Shown here: in pieces, positions 37,205 to 49,886 of the stretch
Layout of the letters: every line of letters starts with the position of its first letter
How positions within the stretch are numbered: position 1 is the stretch's first letter
Source: an uncultured Clostridium sp.
GTDB lineage: Bacteria; Bacillota; Clostridia; TANB77; CAG-508
Assembly: GCA_947575745.1 (NCBI GenBank)
Contig: CANPOS010000010.1
Coordinates: 1 to 51,005, forward strand
Reading direction: 5' to 3'
Length of the DNA: 51,005 bases
Notes under the pieces: model-generated
What the model saw: the letters and a program-made list of their open reading frames with translations, nothing else
Database searches by the model: none
Told to the model about the DNA's origin: nothing
Translations under genes and position numbers: made by a program

Positions 37205-38810
37205 ATGATCAAAAAGTACATATTTGTAACAGGAGGAGTTGTATCAGGATTAGGCAAAGGAATAACAGCTGCATCACTTGGAAGATTGTTAAAAAACAGA
37301 GGATATAAGGTAACAAATCAAAAGTTTGATCCATATATAAATGTAGATCCAGGAACAATGAGTCCATATGAGCATGGAGAAGTCTTTGTAACAGATGATG
37401 GAGCAGAAACAGACCTAGATTTAGGACATTATGAAAGATTTACAGATGAAAATTTAACAAGAAATTCAAGTGTTACATCAGGAAAAATATATCAAAGTGT
37501 AATAGACAAAGAAAGAAGAGGAGATTACTTAGGAAAGACTGTGCAAGTAATACCTCATATAACAAACGAAATAAAAGAAAAAATATATAGTTTTGAAAAT
37601 ACAGATGTAGACATAGTAATAACAGAACTAGGTGGAACAGTAGGAGATATGGAAAGTCTTGCATTTATAGAAGCAATAAGACAAATTGGGCTAGAAGTAG
37701 CACCAGAGGATGTTATATATATACATGTGACTCTACTTCCATATATATATGGCTCAAATGAATTAAAATCAAAGCCTACACAACATTCAGTGAAAGAATT
37801 ACAATCTTTTGGAATAAAGCCTAATATTTTGGTATGTAGAAGTGAACAAGAAATGACAGAAGAAATGAAGGGTAAAATTGCACTATTTTGTAATGTTAGA
37901 AAAGAATGTGTTATACAAAACTTAACAGCAGATAATTTATATGCAGTTCCTCTAATGTTAGAAGAAGAAGGGCTAGCCAAAGCAGTATGCGAACATTTAC
38001 ACTTAGATAAAAAAGAACCTAAAAATGAAAAATGGGAAGAAATGATAGAAAACATCAGAAAAATAGGAAACGAAACAGTAAAAATTGCAATAGTAGGAAA
38101 ATATGTAAGACTTGAAGACTCATACCTTTCAGTTGCAGAAAGCCTAAGACATGGTGGATATGCAAATAATGTAAATGTTGATATAAAATATATAGACTCA
38201 GAAACAATAACAGAAGAAAATGTAGCTGAAAAATTAAAAGATGTTCAAGGAGTAGTAGTTCCAGGTGGCTTTGGAAACAGAGGAATTTCACGGAAAAATA
38301 ACTACAATAAAATATGTAAGAGAAAACAATATACCATTTTTGGGAATATGCCTTGGAATGCAAATGGCAGTTGTAGAATTTATAAGTAATGTATGCGGTT
38401 TAGAAGATGTAGATTCGGAAGAATTTAGTCCGAATTGCAAAAATCCAGTAATACATATAATGGATGACCAAAAAGGAGTAGATAGAAAAGGCGGAACAAT
38501 GAGACTTGGAGCATATCCATGTATATTAAAGGAAGGAAGCCTTGCAGAGAGATTATATGGAAAAACAGAAATAACAGAAAGGCATAGACATAGATATGAA
38601 TTTAATAATAAATATAGAGAAATAGTAGAAGAAAAAGGATTAAAAATTTCAGGAACTTCGCCAAATGGATTATTAGTTGAAATAGTAGAATACACAAAGC
38701 ATCCATATTTTGTAGCAGGACAATTCCATCCAGAATTTAAATCAAGACCAGATAGACCACAGCCTTTATTTGTAGGATTAGTTGAGGCTACTAAAAAAGT
38801 GAAGAGATGA
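37205..38810 (+). CDS. pyrG: CTP synthase, joined by +1 shift
   Basis: Reading 37205-38290, skipping C at 38291 and continuing gives 534 residues, the usual length. The synthase domain begins [21 protein letters not shown] and includes [13 protein letters not shown]. The shift falls at [10 protein letters not shown], in the class I glutamine amidotransferase domain. The nucleophile (about Cys382 in GICLGMQ) and the His/Glu pair in [10 protein letters not shown] lie beyond it. Unshifted reading would lose the ability to use glutamine. The enzyme makes CTP from UTP and is normally essential. The start is fixed by agaaagga. Confidence 0.96.
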
Positions 38811-38828
38811 ATTAATTAGAATTAGGAC

Positions 38829-38866
38829 AAAAAAGTAATCATATAAATAATATGGTTACTTTTTTG
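38829..38866 (+). terminator. Terminator after pyrG
   Basis: The arms aaaaaagtaatcatat and atatggttactttttt. Confidence 0.8.
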
Positions 38867-38941
38867 ATAGGTGCGACATTGGGGACGTACCTACTAAACT
38901 AGAGCATTTACAGAAATTTTGTGAAAATTTTGTAAATACTA

Positions 38942-39000
38942 TTGACATTTGAAATAAAAAGGTATAAATTATATTAGCAGTCGTAAATAACGAGTGCTAA
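38942..39000 (+). promoter_or_regulatory. groESL promoter with CIRCE operator
   Basis: TTGACA at 38942 and a tataaatt -10 region are followed by ttagcagtc-N9-gagtgctaa (38974-39000), the HrcA-binding CIRCE repeat with one mismatch. Heat-shock repression by HrcA is expected. Confidence 0.9.
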
Positions 39001-39017
39001 AAAGGAGGTAGATAAAA

Positions 39018-39299
39018 ATGATAAAACCATTATGTGACAAAGTTTTAATTAAAATGTGTGAAAGTGAGGACAAAACAAAAAGTGGTATTATTCTATCAGC
39101 AAACTCAAAAGAAAAACCACAAATAGCAGAAGTAATTGCAGTTGGACCAGGTGGGAAAGTAGACGGAGAAGAAATTGAAATGCATGTTAAAGAAAAAGAC
39201 AAAGTAATTGTAAGTAAATATGCAGGAACAGAAATAAAGTATGAGGGAGAAGATTATATTATTGTTAAACAATCAGACATATTAGCAATAGTTGTTTAG
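39018..39299 (+). CDS. groES: GroES co-chaperonin
   Basis: This 93-residue lid of the GroEL chamber starts MIKPLCDKVLIK. It has the mobile loop around KTKSGIILSANSKEKPQ, then AVGPGGKVDGEEI and DKVIVSKYAGTEIKYEGEDY. Length and motif order are canonical. The ribosome site is aaggagg. It is cotranscribed with groEL under CIRCE control. Confidence 0.97.
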   Translation: MIKPLCDKVLIKMCESEDKTKSGIILSANSKEKPQIAEVIAVGPGGKVDGEEIEMHVKEKDKVIVSKYAGTEIKYEGEDYIIVKQSDILAIVV

Positions 39300-41109
<1,810 letters not shown>

Positions 41110-41127
41110 TAGAAATGTTCATATAAG

Positions 41128-41164
41128 AAGCTAGAAGGATAAAAATATCTTTCTAGCTTTTTTA
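41128..41164 (+). terminator. Terminator after groEL
   Basis: The arms aagctagaa and ttctagctt with T tract. The same stem word is reused at 42298 and 43733. The 41165-41431 remainder is AT-rich and shows nothing else. Confidence 0.85.
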
Positions 41165-41431
41165 GATAATATATTGTCAATTTTTGTCGAAATTATTTTA
41201 TTGACATTAAACACAATAGAATATATACTATTTTAAATAGTAATTAATCAATTTTATTCAAGCCAAAATCTTATATTTCATAATTTAATTTTAGTTTCAA
41301 TTGTATGAGAGACTTTAAATCTTATACAAAATTAAAATCTTTAGGAAATTCTACCTAAGAAATCACCAAAAATAAAAATATATGTTGCTAAAACAAATAA
41401 GGTAATGTATAATGAAAGGAGAAAACACACT

Positions 41432-42275
41432 ATGAGTGAAAAAACAATGCCAGTAACAAATGATTTGATTTTCCAAAGAATATTTGGAAAAGTAGGAAAT
41501 GAAAATATTACAAAGGGGTTCCTAGAGAAACTGCTAGGAATAGAAATTGAGAGTCTAACCTTAAATACAAATAAAAGGCTGCAAGGAGAAATGTTAGATG
41601 ACAAAATAGGAAGGCTAGATGTAAAAGCAAAACTAAATGATGGAACAACAATAATAATAGAAATGCAAGTAGCAAAATATAAGTATATGGCAGAAAGGCT
41701 TCTATATTATTGGGCGAAGGCATATATAGAAGGTTTAAACAGAGGACAATCATATGAGAAATTGAATAAAACAATAGCAATATTAATATCAGTAGAAAAT
41801 TTAAGTCAAGCAGAAGGAATAGGAGAATATCATACTAAATGGAGTATACAAGAAGAAAAATATAGAAAGAATAAATTCACAGAGGATTTAGAAATACATG
41901 TGATAGAACTAAAGAAATTTGAAACAAGAAAAAATGAAAATCCAGAAGACAACTGGATAAAATTTATAAAGGCAAGGGGGAAGAGAGAAATGAAAAAGTT
42001 GATAGATGTAGACAAAATGTTAGCAGAAGCAATAGAAGAATTTAACAATTTACAAGATAGTCCAGAAATGCATGAAAAATTTGAGTGGAGGCAAAAAGAA
42101 TTAAGGGATAAAATCTCATTTGCAACAGCAGCAAGAGAAGAACGGAGAAAAGAAAAAGCAAAAAGAAATTGTAATAAATATGTATAAAAAGAAATTTGAT
42201 ATAGAAGCAATATGTGAAATAGTGAACCTAACTAAAGAAGAAGTGGATAAGATAATTAAAGAGAATAATAAGTAA
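41432..42275 (+). CDS. Rpn/PD-(D/E)XK nuclease family protein, joined by +1 shift
   Basis: Skipping C at 42143 gives about 280 residues. It begins with NDLIFQRIFGKVGNENITKGFLEKLLG, then GRLDVKAKLNDGTTIIIEMQVAKYKYMAERLLYYWAKAY, the D...E-x-Q nuclease pattern of the transposase-like PDDEXK (Rpn) family. After the shift the tail reads REEGEKKKQKEIVINMYKKKFDIEAICEIV-type helices, the expected family C terminus; without it the protein ends in a short lysine-rich stub. The ribosome site is gaaaggag. Confidence 0.87.
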
Positions 42276-42297
42276 AATAATATTATATAGAATATCT

Positions 42298-42341
42298 AAA
42301 AAGCTAAAAGGATAATAAAGTAATATCTTTCTAGCTTTTTT
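42298..42341 (+). terminator. Terminator after the Rpn-like gene
   Basis: The arms aaaaagctaaaag and ctttctagcttttt, with T residues following. It lies just before the convergent XRE gene. Confidence 0.75.
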
Positions 42342-42363
42342 TATATTATTTTCATTTATTATT

Positions 42364-42577
42364 TTAATGAGGATAAGGTTTAGAAATATTAGTTAATCCT
42401 AATAAATAATCTGTACTTGTATTATAGAATTTTGCAAGTTTTATTAAATGATCTATTTGTAAATTATTAATTCCGATTTTCTATTTGAGAATAGCTATTT
42501 TGTTGTATTCCTAATAATGCAGCTATTTCTTTTTGGCTTTTGTTATTGTCTTCTCTTAGACTTCTAATCCTATTCAT
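42364..42577 (-). CDS. Small XRE-family regulator, joined by +1 shift
   Basis: On the minus strand, reading 42577-42476, skipping C at 42475 and continuing gives 70 residues. The helix-turn-helix is RSLREDNNKSQKEIAALLGI, then QNSYSQIENG. After the shift come LQIDHLIKLAKFYNTSTDYLLGL, the standard second half of such domains. Without the shift the protein stops two codons after ENR. The ribosome site is aggtgat. It diverges from pilin-like gene 3 and is a candidate regulator of it. Confidence 0.9.
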
Positions 42578-42721
42578 ACTAATCACCTTATATAATTTTA
42601 ATATATCTTGTAAAAAGATATTGACAAATATCTTTAACAAAGATATAATTCTTTTACAAAATATCTTTATTAAAGATAAAAACATAAATATAGTCAGACA
42701 AAATAGAGGAGGAAAAAACAA

Positions 42722-43718
42722 ATGAAAATTAGAAAACAAAGTGGAATAACATTAATAGCACTAATATTAACAGTAATTATACTTGTAATATTATCTTTAG
42801 TAGGAATAAGCGTAGTATATAATTCAAGAATAATAGAATTCGCAATGATAGGAACAACGAAGTATGGGCAAGAAGGAATAAATGAAAATAAAATACTAAA
42901 TGGGACAGAAAATCTAATAGATAGTGTAATAAGGAATATTAAAGATTTAGAAGAAGATTTAAATACAGAACCTAATCCACCAATACTACCAGAACAAAAA
43001 AATACACCACCAACAAAATCAATAGTTTCATTTAACTCAAAGGGAACGAATTACATAAAAGTAAATGCAAAATCAGAAGATGCAGATGAAGATACATTGA
43101 CATATACATTAAGATATGGAACAGAGCAAGATAACTTAAATTTGTATATAGATTTATCAAATCAAGTACAAAATATAGAAGTGCAAATAACAACGCCAGA
43201 AGATTTAGAAGAATATACATATTACTATTGGAGAGTAGACGTATCAGATGGAAAAGTGACAACAGAAGGAGAGATACAGACAAAGATTAGAACATACTGT
43301 CTAGCAGATTTATGTAATGGTGGAAAATGTGATGAGAGTATATGTCCTAAAACGGTAAAGACAGGAACAAGAAGTTGTACTGGAACATTTGAATTTTGGA
43401 AAACTGAGCCAATAGACCGTGCTGCAACCTGTAGATATTGCAATAATGGGACTCAAGCAACTTTACTTACTACTTGGCATTGTACAAATTGTAGTATGAA
43501 TTATGGTAATTATACTTGTGATAGTCATACACATCCTTCTTCTGAAATCCGGAAAATCTTGTTGGGCTACAACTGATATTTACTCAACTTGTACCCAATG
43601 CAATGGCACTGGAGTTTTATATACTTACTCAAATTGTGAACATGATTATGCTTATGGTTCATCTCATTATTACTGTACTGCCCATGAGTATATAGGCAAT
43701 TTAGCATTTCATGACTAA
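42722..43718 (+). CDS. Pilin-like protein 3 with FN3 and Cys-rich tail, +1 shift
   Basis: Skipping C at 43550 gives about 331 residues. It has the same prepilin signal (SGITLIALILTVIILVIL) and VVYNSRIIEFA helix as the 31.7-35.5 kb pair, but only one FN3-like segment (about 100-195, ending YYYWRVDVSDG). The Cys-rich tail has CRYCNNGTQ, then after the shift STCTQCNGTGVLY (CxxCxGxG) and a His/Cys-rich end closing AFHD. The shift again falls before the last zinc-like motif. The ribosome site is gaggagg. Confidence 0.83.
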
Positions 43719-43732
43719 TTATCATTAAAGTA

Positions 43733-43766
43733 AAAAAGCTAGAAATTCATTTTTCTAGCTTTTTTA
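43733..43766 (+). terminator. Terminator after pilin-like gene 3
   Basis: The arms aaaaagctagaaa and tttctagcttttt, followed by a T. Confidence 0.8.
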
Positions 43767-43838
43767 GTTTAATATCCCTTGCCATTCGCAAAAAACTACG
43801 ATATAATAACTTCAAAATACAAAAAGAGGTTCGTATAT

Positions 43839-45890
43839 ATGGATTTAAACAAAAATGTTCAGTATATAAAAGGAGTTGGAGAAGCAAGAGCAAAGACTTT
43901 AAACAGACTTCGGAATATATACATTAGAAGATTTAATTACATATTACCCAAGAGATTATGAGGATAGAAGCAAAATAAAAAAGCTAGAAGATGCAATAGA
44001 TGGAGAAGAAATTTTAATTAAGGCTTATTCTGCATCAAGAATGCAAACAATAACCACAAGAAATAGGAAAATGAAAATATCAAAAATGATAGTAAAAGAC
44101 GATACAGATGCATGTGAGATGATATGGTACAATCAGCCATACTTAAAGCAAAGTTTTCACATGGGAGAAGAATACTATTTCTTTGGAAAAGTAACAAAAA
44201 AAAGTGGACATATACAAATGGTATCTCCAGTTTTTGATAAAAATGGGATACAAAGTAACACAGGAAGGATAGTACCAATATATCCACTTACATATAACAT
44301 ATCACAAAATCAAATAAGAAAAGTCATAGAAAATGGATTATCGCTTGTAAAAGATAATCTTCAAGAAAGTTTACCAGAATACATATTAAAGGAAAATAAA
44401 TTATTAGAGATAAATTCAGCAACAAAACAAATACACTTTCCAAGTAGTTTTGAAGAATTTGAAAAGGCACGAAAAAGGTTAGCGTTTGAAGAACTATTAA
44501 CAATGCAATTACTACTTTTAAACTTAAAAAACAAATGCACAAAAAAAGAAAGTGGGATACAATTTAACAAAAATGTAAAAATGTCAGATGTAATAAATGA
44601 ACTTCCATTTAGATTAACTGGAGCACAATTAAGAGCACTAGAAGATATAGATAAAGATATGGAATCAGATAGAATAATGAATAGATTACTTCAAGGAGAT
44701 GTAGGCTCACGGAAAAACAATAGTAGCAATAATAGCGGCATATAAAGCAGTTAAATCAGGTTATCAAATGGCAATAATGGCACCAACTTCAATACTTGCA
44801 ACTCAGCATTTGGAAAGCTTTTCTAAAGTTTTGGACAAATTTGGAATAAGATGTGAACTTCTAATAAGCAATATGATAGCCAAAAAGAAAAGAGAAGTAA
44901 TAGAAGATATAGAAAACGGGAAAATAGATATAGTAATACGGAACACATTCAATTTTACAAGACAATGTAAACTTCAAGAATTTAGGTTTAGTCATTACAG
45001 ATGAGCAACACCGATTTGGAGTTAATCAAAGAAAAGTAATAGGAGAAAAAGGAAAAAATGTAGACAAGATTGTAATGACAGCAACACCTATCCCAAGAAC
45101 TCTAGCGCTTATACTTTATGGTGACTTAGATATTTCAATAATTGATGAATTACCACCTAATAGACAAAAAATAGAAACATTTGCGGTGGGACTATCTATG
45201 GAGGACAGAGTAAATAACTTTATAAAACAGCAAATCAAAGAAGGAAGACAAGCATATATTGTATGCCCACTTGTTGAGGAAAATGAAGAAATAGATGCAA
45301 AATCAGTATTAGAATTATTTGAAAAATATAAAACCGAAGTATTTAGTGAATATAGAGTAGAATACATACATGGAAAGCTAAAACAAAAAGAAAAAGATGA
45401 AATAATGAATAACTTCAAGAAAGGAGATATTGATATCTTAATTTCTACGACGGTTATAGAAGTAGGAGTAAATGTTCCAAATGCAAGCGTAATGGTAATA
45501 CAAAATGCAGAAAGATTTGGGTTAGCAGCACTTCACCAATTAAGAGGAAGAGTTGGAAGAGGAGAATATAAATCATATTGTATATTAAAATATCAAGGCA
45601 GATCAGATAATGTTAGAGAAAGAATGAAGGTAATGCAAGAAACAAATGACGGATTTGTAATATCAGAAAAAGACTTAGAATTAAGAGGCTCAGGAGAGTT
45701 CTTTGGAACAAAACAGCATGGAATTCCAGAATTTAAGGTAGCAAATCTTTTCGAAGATGTAGATATGTTAAAAGGAGTCCAAGCACTTGCAATAAAAATA
45801 TTAGAAGAAGATCCTAATTTAGAAAACAAAGAAAACATATTGCTAAAAAATACAATAGAAAAGAAATTTAGTGGAAAGATAGAGATTTAA
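43839..45890 (+). CDS. recG: ATP-dependent DNA helicase RecG, joined by three +1 shifts
   Basis: Skipping C at 43911, 44710 and 44939 yields 682 residues, the normal size. The wedge domain starts VQYIKGVGEARAKTLNRLGI, with the first shift at that glycine. The Walker A motif GDVGSGKT (about 287-294) is created by the second shift, which lies inside it. The third restores IGTHSILQDNVNF, which leads to DEQHRFGVNQR and then TATPIPRTLAL, QLRGRVGRG and ELRGSGEFFGTKQHG. RecG regresses stalled forks and Holliday junctions. The start is set by aagagg. Without the shifts no functional domain survives. Confidence 0.96.
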
Positions 45891-46004
45891 AGATTTATTA
45901 AGAAAAATTTACCAAAAATAGCTTGATATTTTTGATATATTATTGTATGATAATATATGTAAATTTAAAATTAGAGATATATTAAGATAGAAGGGAAAGT
46001 AAAA

Positions 46005-46409
46005 ATGAAAAAAGCAGTAATTTTTATAGCAATTGCCTTAGCTATTATAGGATTTATAGCGAGTCCTGTATTTGCAGCACAAGAAGTTTTAAACACAGAA
46101 TCAGCAACTCAGTTAATAAAAATATCAGAAGAACAAAAAGAGAAGGTAGAAGATTTTATAGAAGAATATGGCTCAGAAACCTATGGTTGGACAGCCTATA
46201 TATTAGATAAAATTAGATTGTTTAGTATTCCATTTTGTTTCTTAGGAATAACTATTAGTGCAATATATCAATATGTAATAGGTATAAGAAAGTTAGACGT
46301 AAGATACAGAGGATTTTATACAATGATAGCTTTTATTACATTATTTGTTATCGCTCAAGTGTTACCACTTGTATTTGTTATTGTAATAAAAGGATTTGGA
46401 AGGAGTTAA
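46005..46409 (+). CDS. Small membrane protein
   Basis: This 134-residue protein has a signal-peptide-like N terminus (cleavage near SPVFAA), a helical extracytoplasmic segment (SEEQKEKVEDFIEEYGSE) and two membrane helices (about 74-92 and 105-130). It lies three bases upstream of the TadZ-like ATPase gene, so the two are probably an operon. The family is not recognised; small pilus or secretion accessory proteins have this shape. Confidence 0.7.
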   Translation: MKKAVIFIAIALAIIGFIASPVFAAQEVLNTESATQLIKISEEQKEKVEDFIEEYGSETYGWTAYILDKIRLFSIPFCFLGITISAIYQYVIGIRKLDVRYRGFYTMIAFITLFVIAQVLPLVFVIVIKGFGRS

Positions 46410-46412
46410 CAA

Positions 46413-48722
46413 ATGAAGGTTTTATTTGCGGTTAATAATGAAAATATATCAGAATCAATTATAAAATTATATCAAAAAGAATATAAAGAAATAATATCTG
46501 GTAAAAATGTTTATTATTTTAATGCAATAATTAAAGAATTACAAAGAGATCAAACTTATGATAGAGTAATTATAAGCGAAGATTTGGAACCATATACAAA
46601 CAACAATTTTGATATCATAGACAAATTTTTATTTGAACAATTAGATAAAGTAAGTGATGAAGCTATAAGTGGAAGTGGAGAAGACATTCCAATAATATTT
46701 ATAGCTTCTGATAGACGTTCAAAATCAGATAATTTATTATCTAAGTTATTTTCAATAGGAATATACAATGCACTACTTGGAACTGACAGAACAATTCCTG
46801 AAGTTTGCAAACTAGTAAACAAGCCACGTACAAAAAAAGAAGCAAAAGTATATTATAAAATCGAAACAGACGAAGTATCATATCACGCAGAATCAGAAGA
46901 TAGTGTAAGCGAAACAGAGATTCAAAATATTATAACACACTATAAGAGACTGGGAAAAAATACAGAAAGATATGTAGAAAGTTTTAATAATATTGCCGCA
47001 CAATATAATGATGCACAGCTTAGAATAATAAGCAAGTTTTTACCGATAGGTGTAAAAGCTATCCTAGAAGCTGAATCTCCTAAATATCAATCAATTATGA
47101 CATTTGGAGAGGGAACATATAAAAAAGCACAACCTAAAGAAGAAAAGAAAAACGACTTAAAGATAGGATTTATTGAAACAAATTCTGATAAAGGAAGGCC
47201 TACAAAACCAGTAGTAATACCTTCAGCAGTAAATAAAGACGAAGTAAAGAAACTTACAAGAAAACAAGAAAAAATGTCTCAAGTAGAGAAACAAACTTCA
47301 TTTGAAGATTTAGAAGAAGAACCAGAAATCCAAGAACCAAGAATAGTTGAACCAGAACCAATGAGGGAAGAGCCAAAAGAAGACGCATTTTTAGATTTAT
47401 TAAATGAAGTAATGGAAGAAGAACCAAAAAAAGAAGAAATTGCAGAAGAACCAGTTAAAATAGTAAAAAAAGCCAAAGAAGAGTCAGCAAGTGAAGAAGA
47501 AGTTAAACCAAAAAGAAGAGGAAGACCTAGAAAACAATTAACACCAGAAGAAATAGCAGAAGCAGCTAAACCAAAGAAAAGAGGAAGACCTAAAAAACAG
47601 CCAGAAGTAGTCAAAGAAGAAAAACAAGAAGAAACATTACCAGGATTTGACGAATTAGAAGAAAATACTTTGCCAGGCTTTGATGAGATAGAAGAAAATA
47701 CATTACCAGGTTTTGACGAAGAAAAACCAGTAAGTACAAATTTATATGGAACAACAACTCAAAGAGAACAAGACAACAATCAATTAGAACGTACTAATAC
47801 TCAGAGTACAGTAGATTTAACTAGATTACTCTCAAGAGAGAAAAAAGTAGTTGCATTTGTTGGAACATCAAAATGTGGAACATCATTCCTAATAAACAAT
47901 GTTGCAGATTTAATCTCAAAATCAGGGATTAGTACCGCTATACTAGATGTTACAACTAACAGAAATTCATATTATATATATACAAAAAATGAAGAACCAC
48001 TAAGAAGAAAAGCAATGGATTGCTTAGAGAGCTTAGAACAAAATATACTTGATGGAATAGAAGTAAGCAAAAATTTAACTGTATTTACTTCTATACCAGG
48101 AAAAAAAGTAGAAGTACAAAATGTAGAAGATGTAATTGCAGCATTAGTAAAAAAATATTCATTAGTATTAATAGATTGCGATTATCAAACACCATTTGAG
48201 TATTTTGAAATAGCACAAGAAATATATTTAGTACAAAACATGGATATATTAACAATACAACCATTAACAGCTTTTTTAAGAGATTTACAATCAAGTAATA
48301 AATTAAGCCCATTAAAGCTAAAAGTAATTATAAATCAAGCAATGAAGATTAGAGGACTTAGTACGAGTGCAATAATTGGAGGAATGTCTTGCTATAATGA
48401 TCCAGAAATGTCATATATGAGAAACTTATTTGATAAAGATCGTATACCAGTTATGACTATTTCATATGATGCAGATGTACAAGCAAAATATTTATCTGGA
48501 ATGGTAGATTGTGTAGTTACAATAAATGGATATTCAAAACAATTTATGACAGAATTAAAAAAATTAGCAGATATGGTGTATCCATTGATAAATAGTAAAG
48601 GAAAAATTGATTATACAAAGAACAATAAATTTACTGAAACAGAAAATGGAGAAGAAGTACAGAAAAGCTTTTCAAGAAGTATGAGCAATACTCTAGATAA
48701 AATGAAAAAACAATTTAAATAG
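46413..48722 (+). CDS. TadZ/CpaE-like MinD-family protein with receiver-like N terminus
   Basis: This is a 769-residue protein. Residues 1-140 resemble an atypical receiver-like domain (VIISEDLE, IPIIFIASDRRSKS). A long acidic linker follows with two AT-hook-like KRRGRPRKQ/KKRGRPKKQ motifs and three LPGFDE repeats (about 405-435). The C-terminal MinD/ParA-type domain begins AFVGTSKCGTSF (about 480). The second lysine of the Walker motif is replaced, so ATP hydrolysis is uncertain. LIDCDYQTPFEYFEIA resembles Walker B. CpaE/TadZ proteins place pilus machinery, which fits the pilins here. Confidence 0.65.
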   Translation: MKVLFAVNNENISESIIKLYQKEYKEIISGKNVYYFNAIIKELQRDQTYDRVIISEDLEPYTNNNFDIIDKFLFEQLDKVSDEAISGSGEDIPIIFIASDRRSKSDNLLSKLFSIGIYNALLGTDRTIPEVCKLVNKPRTKKEAKVYYKIETDEVSYHAESEDSVSETEIQNIITHYKRLGKNTERYVESFNNIAAQYNDAQLRIISKFLPIGVKAILEAESPKYQSIMTFGEGTYKKAQPKEEKKNDLKIGFIETNSDKGRPTKPVVIPSAVNKDEVKKLTRKQEKMSQVEKQTSFEDLEEEPEIQEPRIVEPEPMREEPKEDAFLDLLNEVMEEEPKKEEIAEEPVKIVKKAKEESASEEEVKPKRRGRPRKQLTPEEIAEAAKPKKRGRPKKQPEVVKEEKQEETLPGFDELEENTLPGFDEIEENTLPGFDEEKPVSTNLYGTTTQREQDNNQLERTNTQSTVDLTRLLSREKKVVAFVGTSKCGTSFLINNVADLISKSGISTAILDVTTNRNSYYIYTKNEEPLRRKAMDCLESLEQNILDGIEVSKNLTVFTSIPGKKVEVQNVEDVIAALVKKYSLVLIDCDYQTPFEYFEIAQEIYLVQNMDILTIQPLTAFLRDLQSSNKLSPLKLKVIINQAMKIRGLSTSAIIGGMSCYNDPEMSYMRNLFDKDRIPVMTISYDADVQAKYLSGMVDCVVTINGYSKQFMTELKKLADMVYPLINSKGKIDYTKNNKFTETENGEEVQKSFSRSMSNTLDKMKKQFK

Positions 48723-48751
48723 AATAAAAAACTCTTAGAAAGGGGAAAACA

Positions 48752-49864
48752 ATGATATTTGCAGTAATAGCAGTCTTAGTAATAATAATATTAGTATTGC
48801 TAGTTTATAATATAGTAATAAGTGGAAGAATTAAAAACTTTAAAGATATAAATCAAAAAGTTACAAGTTTAAATGTTTTGCAAGACTTTATGAGTACAGT
48901 TGGTGATTCAATGAGTGTTGACGAAAAAATTGTAAGAATAAATGAAATATTAATAGAAGAATATTCTATAAAATATTCAACAATAGTAGTATTTGATGGA
49001 ACAGAATATGTTGTAAAAGCTTCAAATGTTGATCAAAAGCATTGGGATACTCTAAGAAATTTACAAAACGAAGAAATTTTTAAAGATAGTATAACGACCG
49101 CAAAACCTAAATATGTAACAGTTAATAATGATACAGAAAGACTTCCATATCAAAAAATGGAATTTGGAAGAGCAAAATCTGCAATGTTTTTCCCATTATA
49201 TATTGACAATGTTTATATTGGATACTGGATACTAGAAAGCGGACAGATGCATGCATTTGATCATGTAGATACAACAATCCTAGAAGTAGTAAAAGAAAAT
49301 ATTATATCAGTATTTAAAATAGTATCTTATCAAAATATAATAGAAAGCTTAAAAAGACAAGATTTGTATTCGGATTTACAAACTTCTGAATATCTATATG
49401 AAAAAGGAAGAAATATAATTGATCAATATACTACATCAACAATTTGTATGTTTAAAATAACAAACCTAGAAGAAACAAATAAAAACGTAAATAGGGATAC
49501 TGGAAATCAAATGATAATAGATGTGTGCGACTATATCAAAGAGAAATTATCTAAAGAGTATCTTTTTGTAAGGTATATGGGACCAAAATTTGTTATAGCA
49601 TTTTCAGGAATAGAAATAGACGGAGTAGTAGAATTTTTAAACGACTTAAAGCAAGAAGTAGAAAACCTAGAAGTAGAAGATGTAATTGTAGCAGAACAAA
49701 ATGAAAAAACTAATAAAAAGAAAAAAGTAGTAATGACAAATCCAAAACTTAATTTTGTTCTTACAACATATTATAAAGGAACAGCATTAGAAGCAGTAAT
49801 GAAAAAACTAGAAGAGTATCTTGATACTGCAAAAACAATAGAAAGTGATATAAATAAAATTTAA
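48752..49864 (+). CDS. GAF plus degenerate GGDEF membrane protein
   Basis: This 370-residue protein has one N-terminal membrane helix (1-24), a GAF-like sensor domain (about 45-190, with AMFFPLYIDNVYIGYWILES) and a C-terminal GGDEF-like domain in which the signature is changed to MGPKF. It is therefore probably not an active diguanylate cyclase; it may bind a nucleotide or a partner. It is cotranscribed with the TadZ-like gene (ribosome site aaagggg) and may give a signal input to that cluster. Confidence 0.65.
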   Translation: MIFAVIAVLVIIILVLLVYNIVISGRIKNFKDINQKVTSLNVLQDFMSTVGDSMSVDEKIVRINEILIEEYSIKYSTIVVFDGTEYVVKASNVDQKHWDTLRNLQNEEIFKDSITTAKPKYVTVNNDTERLPYQKMEFGRAKSAMFFPLYIDNVYIGYWILESGQMHAFDHVDTTILEVVKENIISVFKIVSYQNIIESLKRQDLYSDLQTSEYLYEKGRNIIDQYTTSTICMFKITNLEETNKNVNRDTGNQMIIDVCDYIKEKLSKEYLFVRYMGPKFVIAFSGIEIDGVVEFLNDLKQEVENLEVEDVIVAEQNEKTNKKKKVVMTNPKLNFVLTTYYKGTALEAVMKKLEEYLDTAKTIESDINKI

Positions 49865-49886
49865 TAATTATTAAGGAGGAAACAAT

